Below are positions 8,478 through 17,899 of a DNA stretch of 64,000 nt, piece by piece. This DNA comes from Treponema_I sp045597345 (lineage in GTDB: Bacteria; Spirochaetota; Spirochaetia; Treponematales; Treponemataceae): contig JAZLJW010000143.1 of NCBI GenBank assembly GCA_045597345.1, positions 33,959 to 97,958 of the forward strand, in the 5' to 3' direction. Position numbers and translations under genes: made by a program. Below the pieces are notes generated by a model. The model searched no databases, was not told where the DNA came from, and worked only from the letters and a program-made list of their open reading frames with translations. Within the stretch, counting starts at the first letter, position 1, and every line of letters begins with the position of its first letter.

Positions 8478-8966
8478 CTAATAGCCGAAAACACCTTCCA
8501 GAGATTCATCGTTATCTATCCAATCCTGTACTTTAATGATCCGGAATGTATCGTGGTCATCACGTACATAAACATTTTCTATGCCGGCATTAATGATCTG
8601 CCGTTTGCACATTGAACAGCTTGAGGCATTTTTAATGTACTCGCCGGTGGCAACTTCCGTACCACACAGATACAGCGAAGCCCCCATCATATCCTGTCGG
8701 GAAGCACTGATAATGGCATTAGCCTCTGCATGCACGCTGCGACACAGCTCATATCGCTCTCCGCGGGGAACCTGCAGCTTTTCACGAATGCAGATGCCAT
8801 AGTCACAGCAATTCTTTCTGCCTCTGGGGGCACCGGAATATCCCGTAGAAATAACTTCATCGTTTTTTACAATTACTGCGCCATAGTGCCGGCGAAGACA
8901 GGTACTGCGCTGAGAAACCATCTCAGCCAAATCAAGGTAATAGTTATTTTTATCACGACGTTCCAT
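8478..8966 (-). CDS. dCMP deaminase-family protein (ComEB-like)
   Basis: 162 residues. Zinc deaminase motif HAEANAI (ligand His plus catalytic Glu) and the CSMCKRQIINAGI second motif with its two Cys ligands; the N-terminal ATxR-like region (CLRRHYGAVIVKND) and the CCDYGICIREK segment are as in dCMP deaminases. It would convert dCMP to dUMP for thymidylate synthesis. The PCxxC proline is replaced by Ser, a mild variant. First gene of a two-gene minus-strand operon with the sensor gene. Its start faces the start of the PQ-loop-like gene, so 8967-9095 is a divergent promoter region. Confidence 0.88.
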   Translation of the reverse strand: MERRDKNNYYLDLAEMVSQRSTCLRRHYGAVIVKNDEVISTGYSGAPRGRKNCCDYGICIREKLQVPRGERYELCRSVHAEANAIISASRQDMMGASLYLCGTEVATGEYIKNASSCSMCKRQIINAGIENVYVRDDHDTFRIIKVQDWIDNDESLEGVFGY

Positions 8967-9095
8967 ACTGTTTTATATTATAGGACATTTTCTGATATTT
9001 CAATTTTTTACCACTTTACTGCCTATAGAAATAGTAATTTTACCCTTTTTAGTGTATATAGATACCAATCAACCTTATTCATAAAGGAACTACAT

Positions 9096-9422
9096 ATGGC
9101 AGCACTTGAATTTCTCGGCATCTTTAAAGATGGATCTTTTTACCTGGCAGGCGTTCTGGAATCACTGATGATTTTAAGCTTTGGTATTTCATGGCCAATG
9201 TCTATTGCACGCTCAATTAAATCCAAATCAACCAAAGGAAAGAGCGTTCAGTTCACAATTTTCATTGCGTTAGGATATGCCTGTGGTATTGCATCAAAAC
9301 TGATGGTACACAACTATAATCTGGCATTCTGGTTCTATATTCCTAACTTTGTCATGGTAACTACCGACATTTGCCTGTATTATAGAAACAGAGCCTACGA
9401 ACGTTCTCTGGAACAGAAATAA
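9096..9422 (+). CDS. Small three-helix membrane protein, SemiSWEET/PQ-loop-like
   Basis: 108 residues from ATG 9096 (AAAGGAAC upstream). Three hydrophobic segments at about 20-38, 53-70 and 76-95. The stretch SWPMSIARSIKSKSTKGKS between the first two helices resembles the P-Q-loop pattern of SemiSWEET-type half-transporters, although Gln is absent. Similar small proteins are usually left unnamed. A longer in-frame extension to 8730 overlaps the opposite deaminase gene and is unlikely. It lies 22 bases before the aldehyde dehydrogenase and may share its transcript. Confidence 0.7.
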   Translation: MAALEFLGIFKDGSFYLAGVLESLMILSFGISWPMSIARSIKSKSTKGKSVQFTIFIALGYACGIASKLMVHNYNLAFWFYIPNFVMVTTDICLYYRNRAYERSLEQK

Positions 9423-9444
9423 CCTTATTGGAGAGGTGATACTA

Positions 9445-10836
9445 ATGACAGACATACCAGCACTTGTTGAAAACCAGCGTGTATTCTACAACGGAGGAAA
9501 TACCCGCCCGGTTCAATGGAGAAAGGCACAGCTTGTAGCTCTAAAGTCTGCCATTATTGAAAACAGCGATGCTATCTGCGCCGCACTGAAAGAGGACCTT
9601 AATAAAAGCGAATTTGAAAGTCAGGCTACAGAAATTACCATCGTCCTGGAATCCATTACTCATACCCTGAAACATCTGGACAGGTGGGCAAAACCACAAC
9701 GCAGAAAACACCCTATTACACAATTCCCGGGTAAAAGCGTACTATACCATGAACCATTTGGTGTTGCTTTAATTATGTCGCCCTGGAACTATCCGATAAA
9801 CCTGACTTTGACACCACTTGTTGGAGCTATTGCCGCCGGTAACTGTGCCATTCTGAAACCTTCAGAGTTTTCTCCTGCAACCAGCGCAGTAATTGCAAAA
9901 CTGATTGCAGAAACATTCCCTGCTGAATACATCGCCTGTGTAACTGGAGCTCGTGAAGAATCAGAAGCACTTCTCGCCCAGAAGTTTGATTTTATCTTCT
10001 ACACCGGTGGCGAAACCGTTGGTAAAATTGTCATGACTGCTGCAGCTAAAAACCTGACACCGGTCTGTCTGGAATTAGGTGGCAAAAGTCCTGTCATCAT
10101 CGACGAAACAGCTGACATTCCCCTTACTGCTAAACGCATCGCCTGGGGTAAAACCATTAATGGTGGACAGACTTGTATCGCCCCGGATTACGTTCTTGTG
10201 CAGGAATCTGTAAAAGACGCTTTTATCAGCGAGTTGCAAAAACAACTTGTATCCATGTGGGGATCCGGTGAAGCAGCACTTCATCATCCTGACTATCCAA
10301 AAATCATTACAGAACGGCACTTCAACCGGCTTACTGCTTTTATTGACGGCTCAGATGCAGCAAACGGTACACTTTTTGGCGGTGCTACAGACCCAGAAAC
10401 ACACCATATTGCTCCAGCACTGCTTATCGATGCATCACCTGACTCTCCTGTTATGTCAGAAGAAATATTCGGGCCCATTCTGCCCGTCCTTTCCTACGAT
10501 ACCCTTGACCAGGCTATGGATTTTGTCCGTAATCGTCCCCACCCGCTGGCTTTATACCTGTTTACAAACGATTCTCATACTAAAAAAACAGTCATCGGTA
10601 ATTTGAATTTTGGCGGAGGTTGTATTAACGACACTATCTCTCATATTGCTACTGCAGAAATGCCTTTTGGCGGCGTAGGTAACAGCGGTATGGGCGGATA
10701 CCATGGAAAAGACAGCTTTACTCTTTTCAGCCATGCTAAAAGTGTTATGTATAAATACAACTGGTTTGATCTGCCCCTGAGGTATCTGCCATATACCGCT
10801 GCAAAAATCAAATTGCTCCAGCGGTTTGTTCACTGA
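9445..10836 (+). CDS. NAD(P)-dependent aldehyde dehydrogenase, class 3
   Basis: 463 residues. General-base Glu in LELGGKSPVI and catalytic Cys in NGGQTCIAPDYV; the cofactor-binding FYTGGETVGK segment and the EEIFGPILPV motif are intact. The short length and the hydrophobic C-terminal end (FDLPLRYLPYTAAKIKLL) fit class 3 / fatty-aldehyde enzymes. It oxidises aldehydes to acids. ATG 9445 is preferred over GTG 9436 because GGAGAGG then has 8-base spacing. The histidine kinase gene begins at the base after the stop, so it forms an operon with the following two-component pair. Confidence 0.92.
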   Translation: MTDIPALVENQRVFYNGGNTRPVQWRKAQLVALKSAIIENSDAICAALKEDLNKSEFESQATEITIVLESITHTLKHLDRWAKPQRRKHPITQFPGKSVLYHEPFGVALIMSPWNYPINLTLTPLVGAIAAGNCAILKPSEFSPATSAVIAKLIAETFPAEYIACVTGAREESEALLAQKFDFIFYTGGETVGKIVMTAAAKNLTPVCLELGGKSPVIIDETADIPLTAKRIAWGKTINGGQTCIAPDYVLVQESVKDAFISELQKQLVSMWGSGEAALHHPDYPKIITERHFNRLTAFIDGSDAANGTLFGGATDPETHHIAPALLIDASPDSPVMSEEIFGPILPVLSYDTLDQAMDFVRNRPHPLALYLFTNDSHTKKTVIGNLNFGGGCINDTISHIATAEMPFGGVGNSGMGGYHGKDSFTLFSHAKSVMYKYNWFDLPLRYLPYTAAKIKLLQRFVH

Positions 10837-12144
10837 ATGAGTAAACGAAAACGAAAAATCTTTAACATCCACCTTCTCCGGATGCTTCAGTCATACCGAA
10901 AGTGTTCTCTTGTGCTCATAACCATGCTTTTGATGTATGGTTTTCTCAGTTTCATGCACAAGTATGCTTTTTCTGATATTCTCTTCGAGGAACTGGTAGA
11001 CTTACCGGGAATGAACAGGTCACTGTTCGTCATTAACTGGTTTGTCTTTTTTGGCATTTTCTCGTTTTTTCTGTACCTGAGCTTTGCCGGAAAAAGAATC
11101 TATGAACGGGCATTCTGCGTTATTATTTCCCTGAATTTCCTGGTTCTGGCAACCTACACCATCAATGACTTTTTCCTCATCAAGTATCCTCTGCTCGTCT
11201 GCTATCTGCTTGCATGTTCCGCCGTTTTCTCCGGACTGCTCAGTCTTCTGTTCATGACAGCCGGCAGTGCTTTCTTTCTGTTCTTCCAGTATCATTATGC
11301 ATTTCTGGGGACCGGGAGTACTGCATTCAAGGTTCTTGATCCTTCAAATCTTGAAATCATCGGCATGTCTTTTCAGTGCATTTTCTGCATTTTTGGCATG
11401 ATGGGAGCCCGTTACTTCTTTATCAGTCTGAAACAGTCACAAGCAAAGGCTGACCATCTGAACAACATTCTGAACCAGATGAGCGACTTTAACCGAGCGT
11501 TGCAGGAAAATGCCATGACCACTGAAGAAAAAGCTGCTGAAAAAGAACGTCTGCGTGTTACCCGCGAAATTCACGACAGCGCCGGCTATGTTTTCGTAAA
11601 CATCATTGCATTAATGGATGCTGTCATTTCAGGTGGCTGCCAGAACCAGAGTGAACAGCTGTTTGAAACAGTACGCAAGCAGGCCAGTGACGGGTTACAG
11701 GAAACACGCCGTATTCTGCGTAAACTACGGGCAGTAGAAGAACGAACTTTAACAAGCATTGAATCTATTTACCGACTGAAAGTGCTCTTTGAAACCACTA
11801 CCAATATCAGTGTAGACATTGAAGCTGGAAATACAAAAAAAGATTATGGTCCGCAGATAACCTATATTCTTACCCGCTGTGTGCAGGAAGCCTTTACCAA
11901 TGCCGTACGCCATGGCCATGCAACCCACATTTTGATTCACCTGTGGCAGATAGATAATCACCTTTCAATGACAGTTACTGATAACGGTAGCGGCTCAAAA
12001 GGTATCGTTAAAGGTATAGGTCTTGCCGGCATGGAAGAGCGCCTTTCTGAGGTACATGGTACACTTTCTGCTAGCACACCCGCTGAAGGTGGGTTTAGAA
12101 TAGAAATACGCATTCCACTGGATTCAGGATTTCAAAATGAGTGA
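10837..12144 (+). CDS. NarL-family sensor histidine kinase
   Basis: 435 residues. About six membrane helices in the first 200 residues with no large external domain, then a coiled coil, a HisKA_3 box with phospho-acceptor His in REIHDSAGYV, and an HATPase_c domain with N box QEAFTNAVRHG and G boxes TDNGSGS and GIGLAGMEERL. It autophosphorylates and passes phosphate to the regulator encoded next, which it overlaps by 8 bases. The membrane region gives no clue to the signal; co-transcription with the aldehyde dehydrogenase suggests an aldehyde, lipid or envelope cue. Confidence 0.9.
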   Translation: MSKRKRKIFNIHLLRMLQSYRKCSLVLITMLLMYGFLSFMHKYAFSDILFEELVDLPGMNRSLFVINWFVFFGIFSFFLYLSFAGKRIYERAFCVIISLNFLVLATYTINDFFLIKYPLLVCYLLACSAVFSGLLSLLFMTAGSAFFLFFQYHYAFLGTGSTAFKVLDPSNLEIIGMSFQCIFCIFGMMGARYFFISLKQSQAKADHLNNILNQMSDFNRALQENAMTTEEKAAEKERLRVTREIHDSAGYVFVNIIALMDAVISGGCQNQSEQLFETVRKQASDGLQETRRILRKLRAVEERTLTSIESIYRLKVLFETTTNISVDIEAGNTKKDYGPQITYILTRCVQEAFTNAVRHGHATHILIHLWQIDNHLSMTVTDNGSGSKGIVKGIGLAGMEERLSEVHGTLSASTPAEGGFRIEIRIPLDSGFQNE

Positions 12145-12805
12145 TACAGAAAAAACAAAAGTATTGTTAGGTGAAGACCAGGCATTATTTGCTGAAAGTT
12201 TAAAGACTTTCCTCAACAATTATGCAGAAGACATGACCGTCCTAGGCATTGCCCCCAACGGAAAAGTCGCTGTTGAAATGACAAAAGAGCTGTCTCCAGA
12301 TGTAATCCTGATGGATGTACGCATGCCCATTATGGATGGTATTCAGGCTGTTAGAGCCATTAAGGAATTTCGTCCTGATACCAAAATTATCATGCTGTCT
12401 ACCTATCACGAGGACGAATTTGTCCGTGATGCACTTATGGCAGGCGCCAGCGGGTATCTGCTTAAAGATATCTCACCGACAGAATTAATTATCTCCATTC
12501 GCGCTCTTAATTCCGGAATTCTGCAGATTTCACCGGAAATCATCAAAGGATTGGTACAGCAGAAGTATGTTGAGCCCGCTACTGATGAAAAAAAAGCCAC
12601 CCCAGAACTGGAATGGCTTGATACGCTCACCAAACGGGAACGGGAGATTTTTGCACTGCTGGTTACCGGCGCCGATAACGACCAGATTGCAGAAGAACTG
12701 CATCTGGCAGAACAGACTGTCCGGAACCAGATAAGTACCATTTACAGCAAGCTGGGGGTTAAAAACCGCTTTGAAATCATCCAGCTTGCCAATAAAGTCC
12801 GCTAA
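12137..12805 (+). CDS. NarL/LuxR-family response regulator
   Basis: 222 residues. Receiver domain 1-125 with acidic pair ED near residue 13, phospho-Asp in VILMDVRMP, Thr/Ser in MLSTYH and Lys in LLKDISP. A LuxR-type helix-turn-helix follows (LTKREREIFALL, AEQTVRNQISTIYSKLGV). Partner of the kinase it overlaps. Its targets are not visible; the operon itself is a candidate. Confidence 0.93.
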   Translation: MSDTEKTKVLLGEDQALFAESLKTFLNNYAEDMTVLGIAPNGKVAVEMTKELSPDVILMDVRMPIMDGIQAVRAIKEFRPDTKIIMLSTYHEDEFVRDALMAGASGYLLKDISPTELIISIRALNSGILQISPEIIKGLVQQKYVEPATDEKKATPELEWLDTLTKREREIFALLVTGADNDQIAEELHLAEQTVRNQISTIYSKLGVKNRFEIIQLANKVR

Positions 12806-12812
12806 GCGGAGG

Positions 12813-12903
12813 CTTCGACAGGCTCAGCCATCCTGTAACGCAGAATTCCTTCGACAGGCTCAGGATCCCTGAGCAATAATGAGCCTGGCTCATTGTCGAA
12901 GGG
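12813..12903. repeat. Palindromic repeats, family 1, two tandem copies
   Basis: Two copies of CTTCGACAGGCTCA (12813 and 12849); the second continues into GGATCCCTGAGC and closes with GAGCCTGGCTCATTGTCGAA, forming a large inverted repeat. It lies between the response regulator (+) and an ABC permease (-), where it could stop transcription from both sides. Confidence 0.75.
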
Positions 12904-12914
12904 TCCAATCAACC

Positions 12915-13733
12915 TTACTTAACGCTACCCAGAATACCTGATACAAAGTATTTCTGACAGGTAAAGAATACTACAATGATTGGCAGCGTGAATAACGTAA
13001 TTGACAGCATCAGCATGCCGTAGTCGGTGGTATATCCGGCAGTAAGACCGGTAATCAGAAGAGGCATGGTTTGGGTATCCTTGCTCTGCATCATGATTAA
13101 TGGCCACAGGTAGTTATTCCAGCTGTTCATGAAGGTTACAATGGCAGCAGCTGCAAATGTCGGCAGCATAATAGGCATGTAAATGCGCCAGAAAATTCCC
13201 CATTCACCAACACCATCAACACGGGCAGCCTGTACGGTCTCTATAGGGAAACTCTTGGTGTTCTGCCGGAAGAAGAAGATAAGAAATGCTGTTGAAATGA
13301 ACGGTAGAATGAATCCCCACATGGTATTAATCATATGGAAGGTGCTGAACATCTTGAACAGTGGAACCATTAATGAAGCAAACGGCAGCATCATTGAAAG
13401 CATAAGTACAGCCATAAGCCGGTCCTTTGCCTTGTCCCGGTATACCTGGAAACCATATCCTGCCATGGAGCAGACAATCAGACTCAGAATGGTAGTTACT
13501 ACCGTGTTGCGCAAACTGTTCCAGAATGCCCTGCCAAACTTAACTGTAGCAAACATATTTCTCAGATTCTCAAGAAAGTGGGTTCCAAAAGACAGCTTTC
13601 CACCAAGAACTTCTGATGACAGGTTTGTTGCCGCAGCAGCCATGAAATAAAATGGAAATACGGAAACAAAACAGACAATTATCAGAAACAGATATTTCAT
13701 AATGGTTAATGCCGGAACTTTTTTAGTCTTCAT
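12915..13733 (-). CDS. Sugar ABC transporter permease, MalG/UgpE type
   Basis: 272 residues with six membrane helices. The EAA loop is readable as EAARVDGVGEWGIFWRIYMPIMLP-like (VQAARVDGVGEWGIFWRIY), where the ATPase docks. It pairs with the other permease, whose gene it overlaps by 11 bases. Inner-membrane half of a carbohydrate importer; substrate unknown. No ATPase gene is nearby, so a shared MsmK-type ATPase is probable. Confidence 0.93.
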   Translation of the reverse strand: MKTKKVPALTIMKYLFLIIVCFVSVFPFYFMAAAATNLSSEVLGGKLSFGTHFLENLRNMFATVKFGRAFWNSLRNTVVTTILSLIVCSMAGYGFQVYRDKAKDRLMAVLMLSMMLPFASLMVPLFKMFSTFHMINTMWGFILPFISTAFLIFFFRQNTKSFPIETVQAARVDGVGEWGIFWRIYMPIMLPTFAAAAIVTFMNSWNNYLWPLIMMQSKDTQTMPLLITGLTAGYTTDYGMLMLSITLFTLPIIVVFFTCQKYFVSGILGSVK

Positions 13734-14607
13734 TTCTATCTCCTACTTTCATCTGAATAAAACTGAGTACGGCAACCATAAACAGAATTACCCATGAAAC
13801 AGCAGCAGCATATCCGAACTGAGGATTCAGACGGAACGACAGATTATATATATATTGGGACATACTTAACGTACTTGTACCCGGTCCACCATTGGTCAGG
13901 TTTCGTACTTCGTCAAATATCTGCAGGGTACCGTTGGTAGACATGATTGCAGTAAGCAGAATTACCGGACGAAGCAGCGGAACAGTAATCTTAAAGAACT
14001 GTTTTGCCGGACTTGCGCCATCTACAACTGCTGCTTCAAAAATAGAATTATCGATATTCTGAAGCCCCGCAAGATAGAAGATGGTATTGTATCCTGTCCA
14101 TCGCCAGGTAATGACAATAATAATTGCAGCTTTTGCCCAGAATGGATCCATAAGGAAGTTCATAGGTTCGTTAAGAACACCAATGTACAGCAGAATACGG
14201 TTAAAAAGTCCATCTAAGGCAAACAGACTTTTAAAAATCAAGGCTGAAGATACCAGAGATGTTACACACGGAAGGAATACCAGTGTGCGGAAAAAACCTT
14301 TCAGTTTAAGGTTTGGCTGATTCAGGATTGATGCCAGAATAAGGGCAAGAATCAGCATAACAGGAACCTGGATTACCAGGTAAATTAATACGTTTTTTAC
14401 AGAAGTGACAAAATATTCATCCTCAAACATGCGGATGTAGTTTCTCATACCGGTAAAGTGCAGATTGTTACCTACACCACTCTGGAGACTCAAAACAAAT
14501 GAGTACACCATTGGATAGAAACTTAAAATGAAAATCAACAGCGAAGCAGGTGCTACAAAAAGCCATCCCCACATTTTCTGCTTTTTTTCCAGTGATTTTT
14601 GTTTCAT
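13723..14607 (-). CDS. Sugar ABC transporter permease, MalF/UgpA type
   Basis: 294 residues, six membrane helices, with a short cytosolic Lys-rich N-terminus. EAA loop FEAAVVDGASPAKQFFKITVP is clear. Middle gene of a three-gene importer (binding protein 14728-16017, then this, then the MalG-type partner). A 120-base gap with a hairpin separates it from the binding-protein gene. Confidence 0.93.
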   Translation of the reverse strand: MKQKSLEKKQKMWGWLFVAPASLLIFILSFYPMVYSFVLSLQSGVGNNLHFTGMRNYIRMFEDEYFVTSVKNVLIYLVIQVPVMLILALILASILNQPNLKLKGFFRTLVFLPCVTSLVSSALIFKSLFALDGLFNRILLYIGVLNEPMNFLMDPFWAKAAIIIVITWRWTGYNTIFYLAGLQNIDNSIFEAAVVDGASPAKQFFKITVPLLRPVILLTAIMSTNGTLQIFDEVRNLTNGGPGTSTLSMSQYIYNLSFRLNPQFGYAAAVSWVILFMVAVLSFIQMKVGDRNED

Positions 14608-14636
14608 AGCATACCTGCCATCTAGTTAAGGGGTAA

Positions 14637-14707
14637 AAAAAGAGGACACTTCGAAAATGAGCCTTACTCACACATGAGCGAAACTCATTATTGCTCCGTA
14701 ATCCTCT
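14637..14707 (-). terminator. Partial terminator between binding-protein and permease genes
   Basis: On the minus strand AAAAAGAGGA and TCCTCTTTTTTT bracket a loop of about 50 bases that has its own inverted GAGC/GCTC parts, followed by T-rich sequence. This fits the common layout where the binding protein is made in excess over the permeases. Confidence 0.5.
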
Positions 14708-14727
14708 TTTTCAGCATGAATTACCGA

Positions 14728-16017
14728 TTATTCTCCAATCTGGAATTCTACGGTTTTCTGTGCGGTTTTCAGTGCTTCCTTAATGTCAGCACCTTTTACG
14801 ATGTCGAACAGAGCGATGGTTACTGCATCGCGTGCTTCGTAGTTGTATACACCGTATTTTACGCGTGGAATTTTTGCAGAATATCCAATGATGTCAGCAT
14901 AGATTGCCTGACCGCCGAAGAAGTCCATTCCCTGTGAGTATACAGGAGAACTTGCAGCAGGAATCCAGGTACCAATTGCACCAGAGGTTGGCAGAATGGT
15001 GTCGTACAGGTCAGTGCTTCCAGCGAATGTTTTGTTCAGGAAGTCGAATGCTACATCAGGGTGTTTGCTGTTAGCCATTACCATCCAGCTTGAACCACCG
15101 TTTGAAGAGTAGTTAACTGATTCTACATTGGCAAAACGTGGGGTGTTTACAACTGCCCACTGTCCTTCTGAACCTTTTGCACCGTTGATTGAACCGATAA
15201 TCCAGCAACCGTTGATGGTTCCGGCAACCTGCAGATTCTGGATGGTAGCAACATAGCCGTTCCAGTCAGTAGCCTGCAGACAGATACCTTCGTTGATCAT
15301 CTGGGTGTACAGTTTCATACATTCCTGCAGAGCAACGTTGTTTGCCAGGTTGGTTTTTCCTTTTTCATCGAAGTACCAGGTTCCAGCTGACTGCATCATG
15401 ATAGCGATGAAGTCTGCGCTGTCCTGTGGCATTGAACACAGTGGCAGACCGGTTTTAGCTTTTACGATACGACCCAGTTCGATAAAGCGTTCCCAGGTAA
15501 TGTCATTGAAATCTGAAACTTTCAGGCCGGCAGATTCGATTACATCGCGGCGCAGGAAGGTAGCAGTTGCACCGTTGTCAAATGGAACAGTGTAGTTTTT
15601 GCCGTTAACGGTACCAAAGTCTACTTTGTAAGAAGCAAACTGGTTAACATCGATTTTTCCGTTTACCGGAAGGAATGCTTTTGGATAGTTGGTGATGTTT
15701 TTTTCAGCAGCACCATCCTGCATCAGGATAATGTCTGGCAGGCTGTCGGTAGCACCGGCAGTAAGAGCGGTAATAAGTTTCTGCTGCAGATCATCCCATG
15801 GGGTTTCTACAATTTCTACGGTTACGTTAGGATTAACTCCTTTGTAAATCTTGGCAGCTTCTTCCATTGCATAAATGTTGAAAGCAGGGTCCCAGCACCA
15901 TACAGTTAATTTAACTGGGGCATTGGGATCTTCAACAGGTTTTTCCTTTGCACCACCAGCAAATACCAGTGAGCAAGCCAGAAGTGCCAGGCACAGTACA
16001 GAAAGTACTTTTTTCAT
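14728..16017 (-). CDS. Extracellular solute-binding protein, family 1 (sugar ABC importer)
   Basis: 429 residues from ATG 16017, which has GGAGGA 7 bases upstream; the ATG at 16029 overlaps that site. A signal peptide of about 20 residues ends CSLVFAGGAKEK, the spirochaete-like form that may be lipidated at the Cys before SLVFAGG or cleaved after VFA. The mature protein has the family 1 pattern (KLTVWCWDPAFN at the start, LPDIILMQDGAAEKN, GSSWMVMANSKHPDVAFDFL near the end). It captures a sugar outside the inner membrane for the two permeases downstream. Confidence 0.93.
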   Translation of the reverse strand: MKKVLSVLCLALLACSLVFAGGAKEKPVEDPNAPVKLTVWCWDPAFNIYAMEEAAKIYKGVNPNVTVEIVETPWDDLQQKLITALTAGATDSLPDIILMQDGAAEKNITNYPKAFLPVNGKIDVNQFASYKVDFGTVNGKNYTVPFDNGATATFLRRDVIESAGLKVSDFNDITWERFIELGRIVKAKTGLPLCSMPQDSADFIAIMMQSAGTWYFDEKGKTNLANNVALQECMKLYTQMINEGICLQATDWNGYVATIQNLQVAGTINGCWIIGSINGAKGSEGQWAVVNTPRFANVESVNYSSNGGSSWMVMANSKHPDVAFDFLNKTFAGSTDLYDTILPTSGAIGTWIPAASSPVYSQGMDFFGGQAIYADIIGYSAKIPRVKYGVYNYEARDAVTIALFDIVKGADIKEALKTAQKTVEFQIGE

Positions 16018-16021
16018 GTGT

Positions 16022-16097
16022 TCCTCCATTTTCGGGTTTACATCACACGGCTATGTAGCAGCAACCGATGTGATTCACCCGTATAGTTCGAGTCTAT
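16022..16097 (-). promoter_or_regulatory. Structured 5' leader of the binding-protein gene
   Basis: On the minus strand a small hairpin (ATAG/CTAT around 16083-16097) is followed by a long one: CGGGT (16081) with ACCCG (16033), then ATCACA-CGG with CCG-A-TGTGAT inside. It ends 6 bases before the Shine-Dalgarno GGAGGA. It may protect the mRNA or gate translation. It does not match a riboswitch I know. Confidence 0.5.
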
Positions 16098-16247
16098 GGC
16101 CACCCCTACCAGAACGAAAGTTATAAAAATACCCTCTGCATAATAATTTTTTTAGTATTTTCGTACTATTTGTTGAATAATTCACCCAACCTGTTTTTAC
16201 TATGCTCATAAGTAGGCTTTTTTTATAACAAGGCGTATAATACCGCC

Positions 16248-17858
16248 ATGAAACATACCAATTACATTCGTTCACTGCTGATTGTTTCTGCTTTTACTTT
16301 TTTTACCGCCAGCTGTGCCTCCAAGGGTCCATCAACCTTTTACAAACAGTCTGAGACTGACGTTATTTCGGCACCTGCCGGAGATTTCCGCGGTGTTGAA
16401 CTTTCCTCTGTACCGGTAGAACTTTTTGCCGGTATTCCTTTTGCTCAGCCACCAATAGGCAATTTACGCTGGAAGGAGCCACAGCCTTTAGACCGTCTAT
16501 CCGGTATCTATGAAGCTGATCATTTTCAGCCACTGGCAATGCAGTCTCAAAACGGCCGCGTTTATAACTGGCTGTATCATCTTATTGGCTTTAACGGGAA
16601 AAATGAGCGCACTGATAATGCGCCTGTTTCAGAAGACTGTCTCTACCTGAATATCTGGCGTCCAGAAGGTACTACTGCAGCTGATAACCTTCCTGTTGTT
16701 GTATACATTCATGGCGGAAGTCTCATGACCGGCAGCAGCTGGTGGGAACCGAACGACGGAGCAAACCTTGCTTCCCGCGGTGTTATCATGGTTACTGTTG
16801 ACTACCGTCTGGGCGTTTTCGGATACCTTGCCCTGCCGGAACTTGCAGCAGAGTCGCCCAACGGCACCACCGGTAACTACGGCCTTTTAGACCAGATTGC
16901 CGCTCTTACATGGGTACACGATAACATCAGTTCTTTTGGCGGAAACCCGGACAACATCACCATTGCCGGAGAATCTGCAGGCTCTTCCAGTGTTAACGCA
17001 ATCTGTGCCTCTCCTCTTGCTTCAGGCCTTTTCAAACGGGCTATTGCAGAAAGCTCAGGACTGGTAGTGCCAACACCTCCCCATACGTTCCGTACTATGG
17101 ATGCAGCGGTTGCCATGGGTCGGAAAATCCAGGATGAATTCAACGTCCACACCATTGAAGAAATGCGCAGTCTTCCTGCAACCACACTCATCAAAACCAA
17201 GTATCGGAACAGTGATATGACCGTAGACGGTTATGCCTTACCTAAAACTCCCTGGGAGATTTACCAGGCTGGTGAAAACAACGAAGAAGCTCTGCTTAAT
17301 GGTTTCAACCGCGATGAAGCTAATGCTTTTACCATGTTTGGTGGTACACCAAAGGCGAAAAAATATGCTGCAACCCTGGAAAATCTGTTTGGGCCTGAAA
17401 TTACCGCAGAGTTAGTCAGACTGTATCCTGCAAACAAAAATAAAGAAGCTAAACGGAATTTTAACCGTATTATTTCTGCATACTGGTTTTCTTATCAGCA
17501 CCACATGTGGACACAGACTCTGGCTTCCCAGGGAAAACCGGTATATGAATACTACTTCTCAAAAGATAACTCTTCTGCAGGCGCTTTCCATTCCGGCGAA
17601 ATCATCTATCTCTACGGTAACGTTCCAAAGGGATATGGATATAAAAAGAGTGACTATGCATTGCAGGACATTGCATCACAGTATGTGGTTAACTTCATCA
17701 CTACCGGTAATCCTAATGGCCCGGGGCTTCCTGAATGGAAAGCTGCAGACGGCACCGATATGGTCCTTGAACTGGGAGAAACCGTACAGATGGTACAGGA
17801 TCCATTCCTGCCACTGTTCCCAGCCCTTGACGCTCAACAGGAACGCCTGAGTAAATAA
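16248..17858 (+). CDS. Type B carboxylesterase, lipoprotein
   Basis: 536 residues. Signal peptide with lipobox TASCAS, so it is exported and lipid-anchored. Type B carboxylesterase features: the GIPFAQPPIGNLRW start motif, oxyanion HGGS, nucleophile Ser in GESAGSSSV, and the C-terminal His in AFHSGEIIYLYGN. It would hydrolyse carboxylic esters, possibly acetyl or feruloyl groups on plant polymers. It stands alone; no terminator with a U run was seen after it, and the nfo leader element follows. Confidence 0.9.
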   Translation: MKHTNYIRSLLIVSAFTFFTASCASKGPSTFYKQSETDVISAPAGDFRGVELSSVPVELFAGIPFAQPPIGNLRWKEPQPLDRLSGIYEADHFQPLAMQSQNGRVYNWLYHLIGFNGKNERTDNAPVSEDCLYLNIWRPEGTTAADNLPVVVYIHGGSLMTGSSWWEPNDGANLASRGVIMVTVDYRLGVFGYLALPELAAESPNGTTGNYGLLDQIAALTWVHDNISSFGGNPDNITIAGESAGSSSVNAICASPLASGLFKRAIAESSGLVVPTPPHTFRTMDAAVAMGRKIQDEFNVHTIEEMRSLPATTLIKTKYRNSDMTVDGYALPKTPWEIYQAGENNEEALLNGFNRDEANAFTMFGGTPKAKKYAATLENLFGPEITAELVRLYPANKNKEAKRNFNRIISAYWFSYQHHMWTQTLASQGKPVYEYYFSKDNSSAGAFHSGEIIYLYGNVPKGYGYKKSDYALQDIASQYVVNFITTGNPNGPGLPEWKAADGTDMVLELGETVQMVQDPFLPLFPALDAQQERLSK

Positions 17859-17899
17859 AGCACCGCTTTACAGACAGCAGCGGTTGATACCGCTACTAT

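Noticed and set aside
16026..16110. tRNA gene: GTTCGAGTCTATGG and CCACCCCTACCA look like a T arm and 3' end
   Set aside because: No matching 5' acceptor strand or anticodon arm upstream; the region folds as a leader hairpin of the minus-strand gene.
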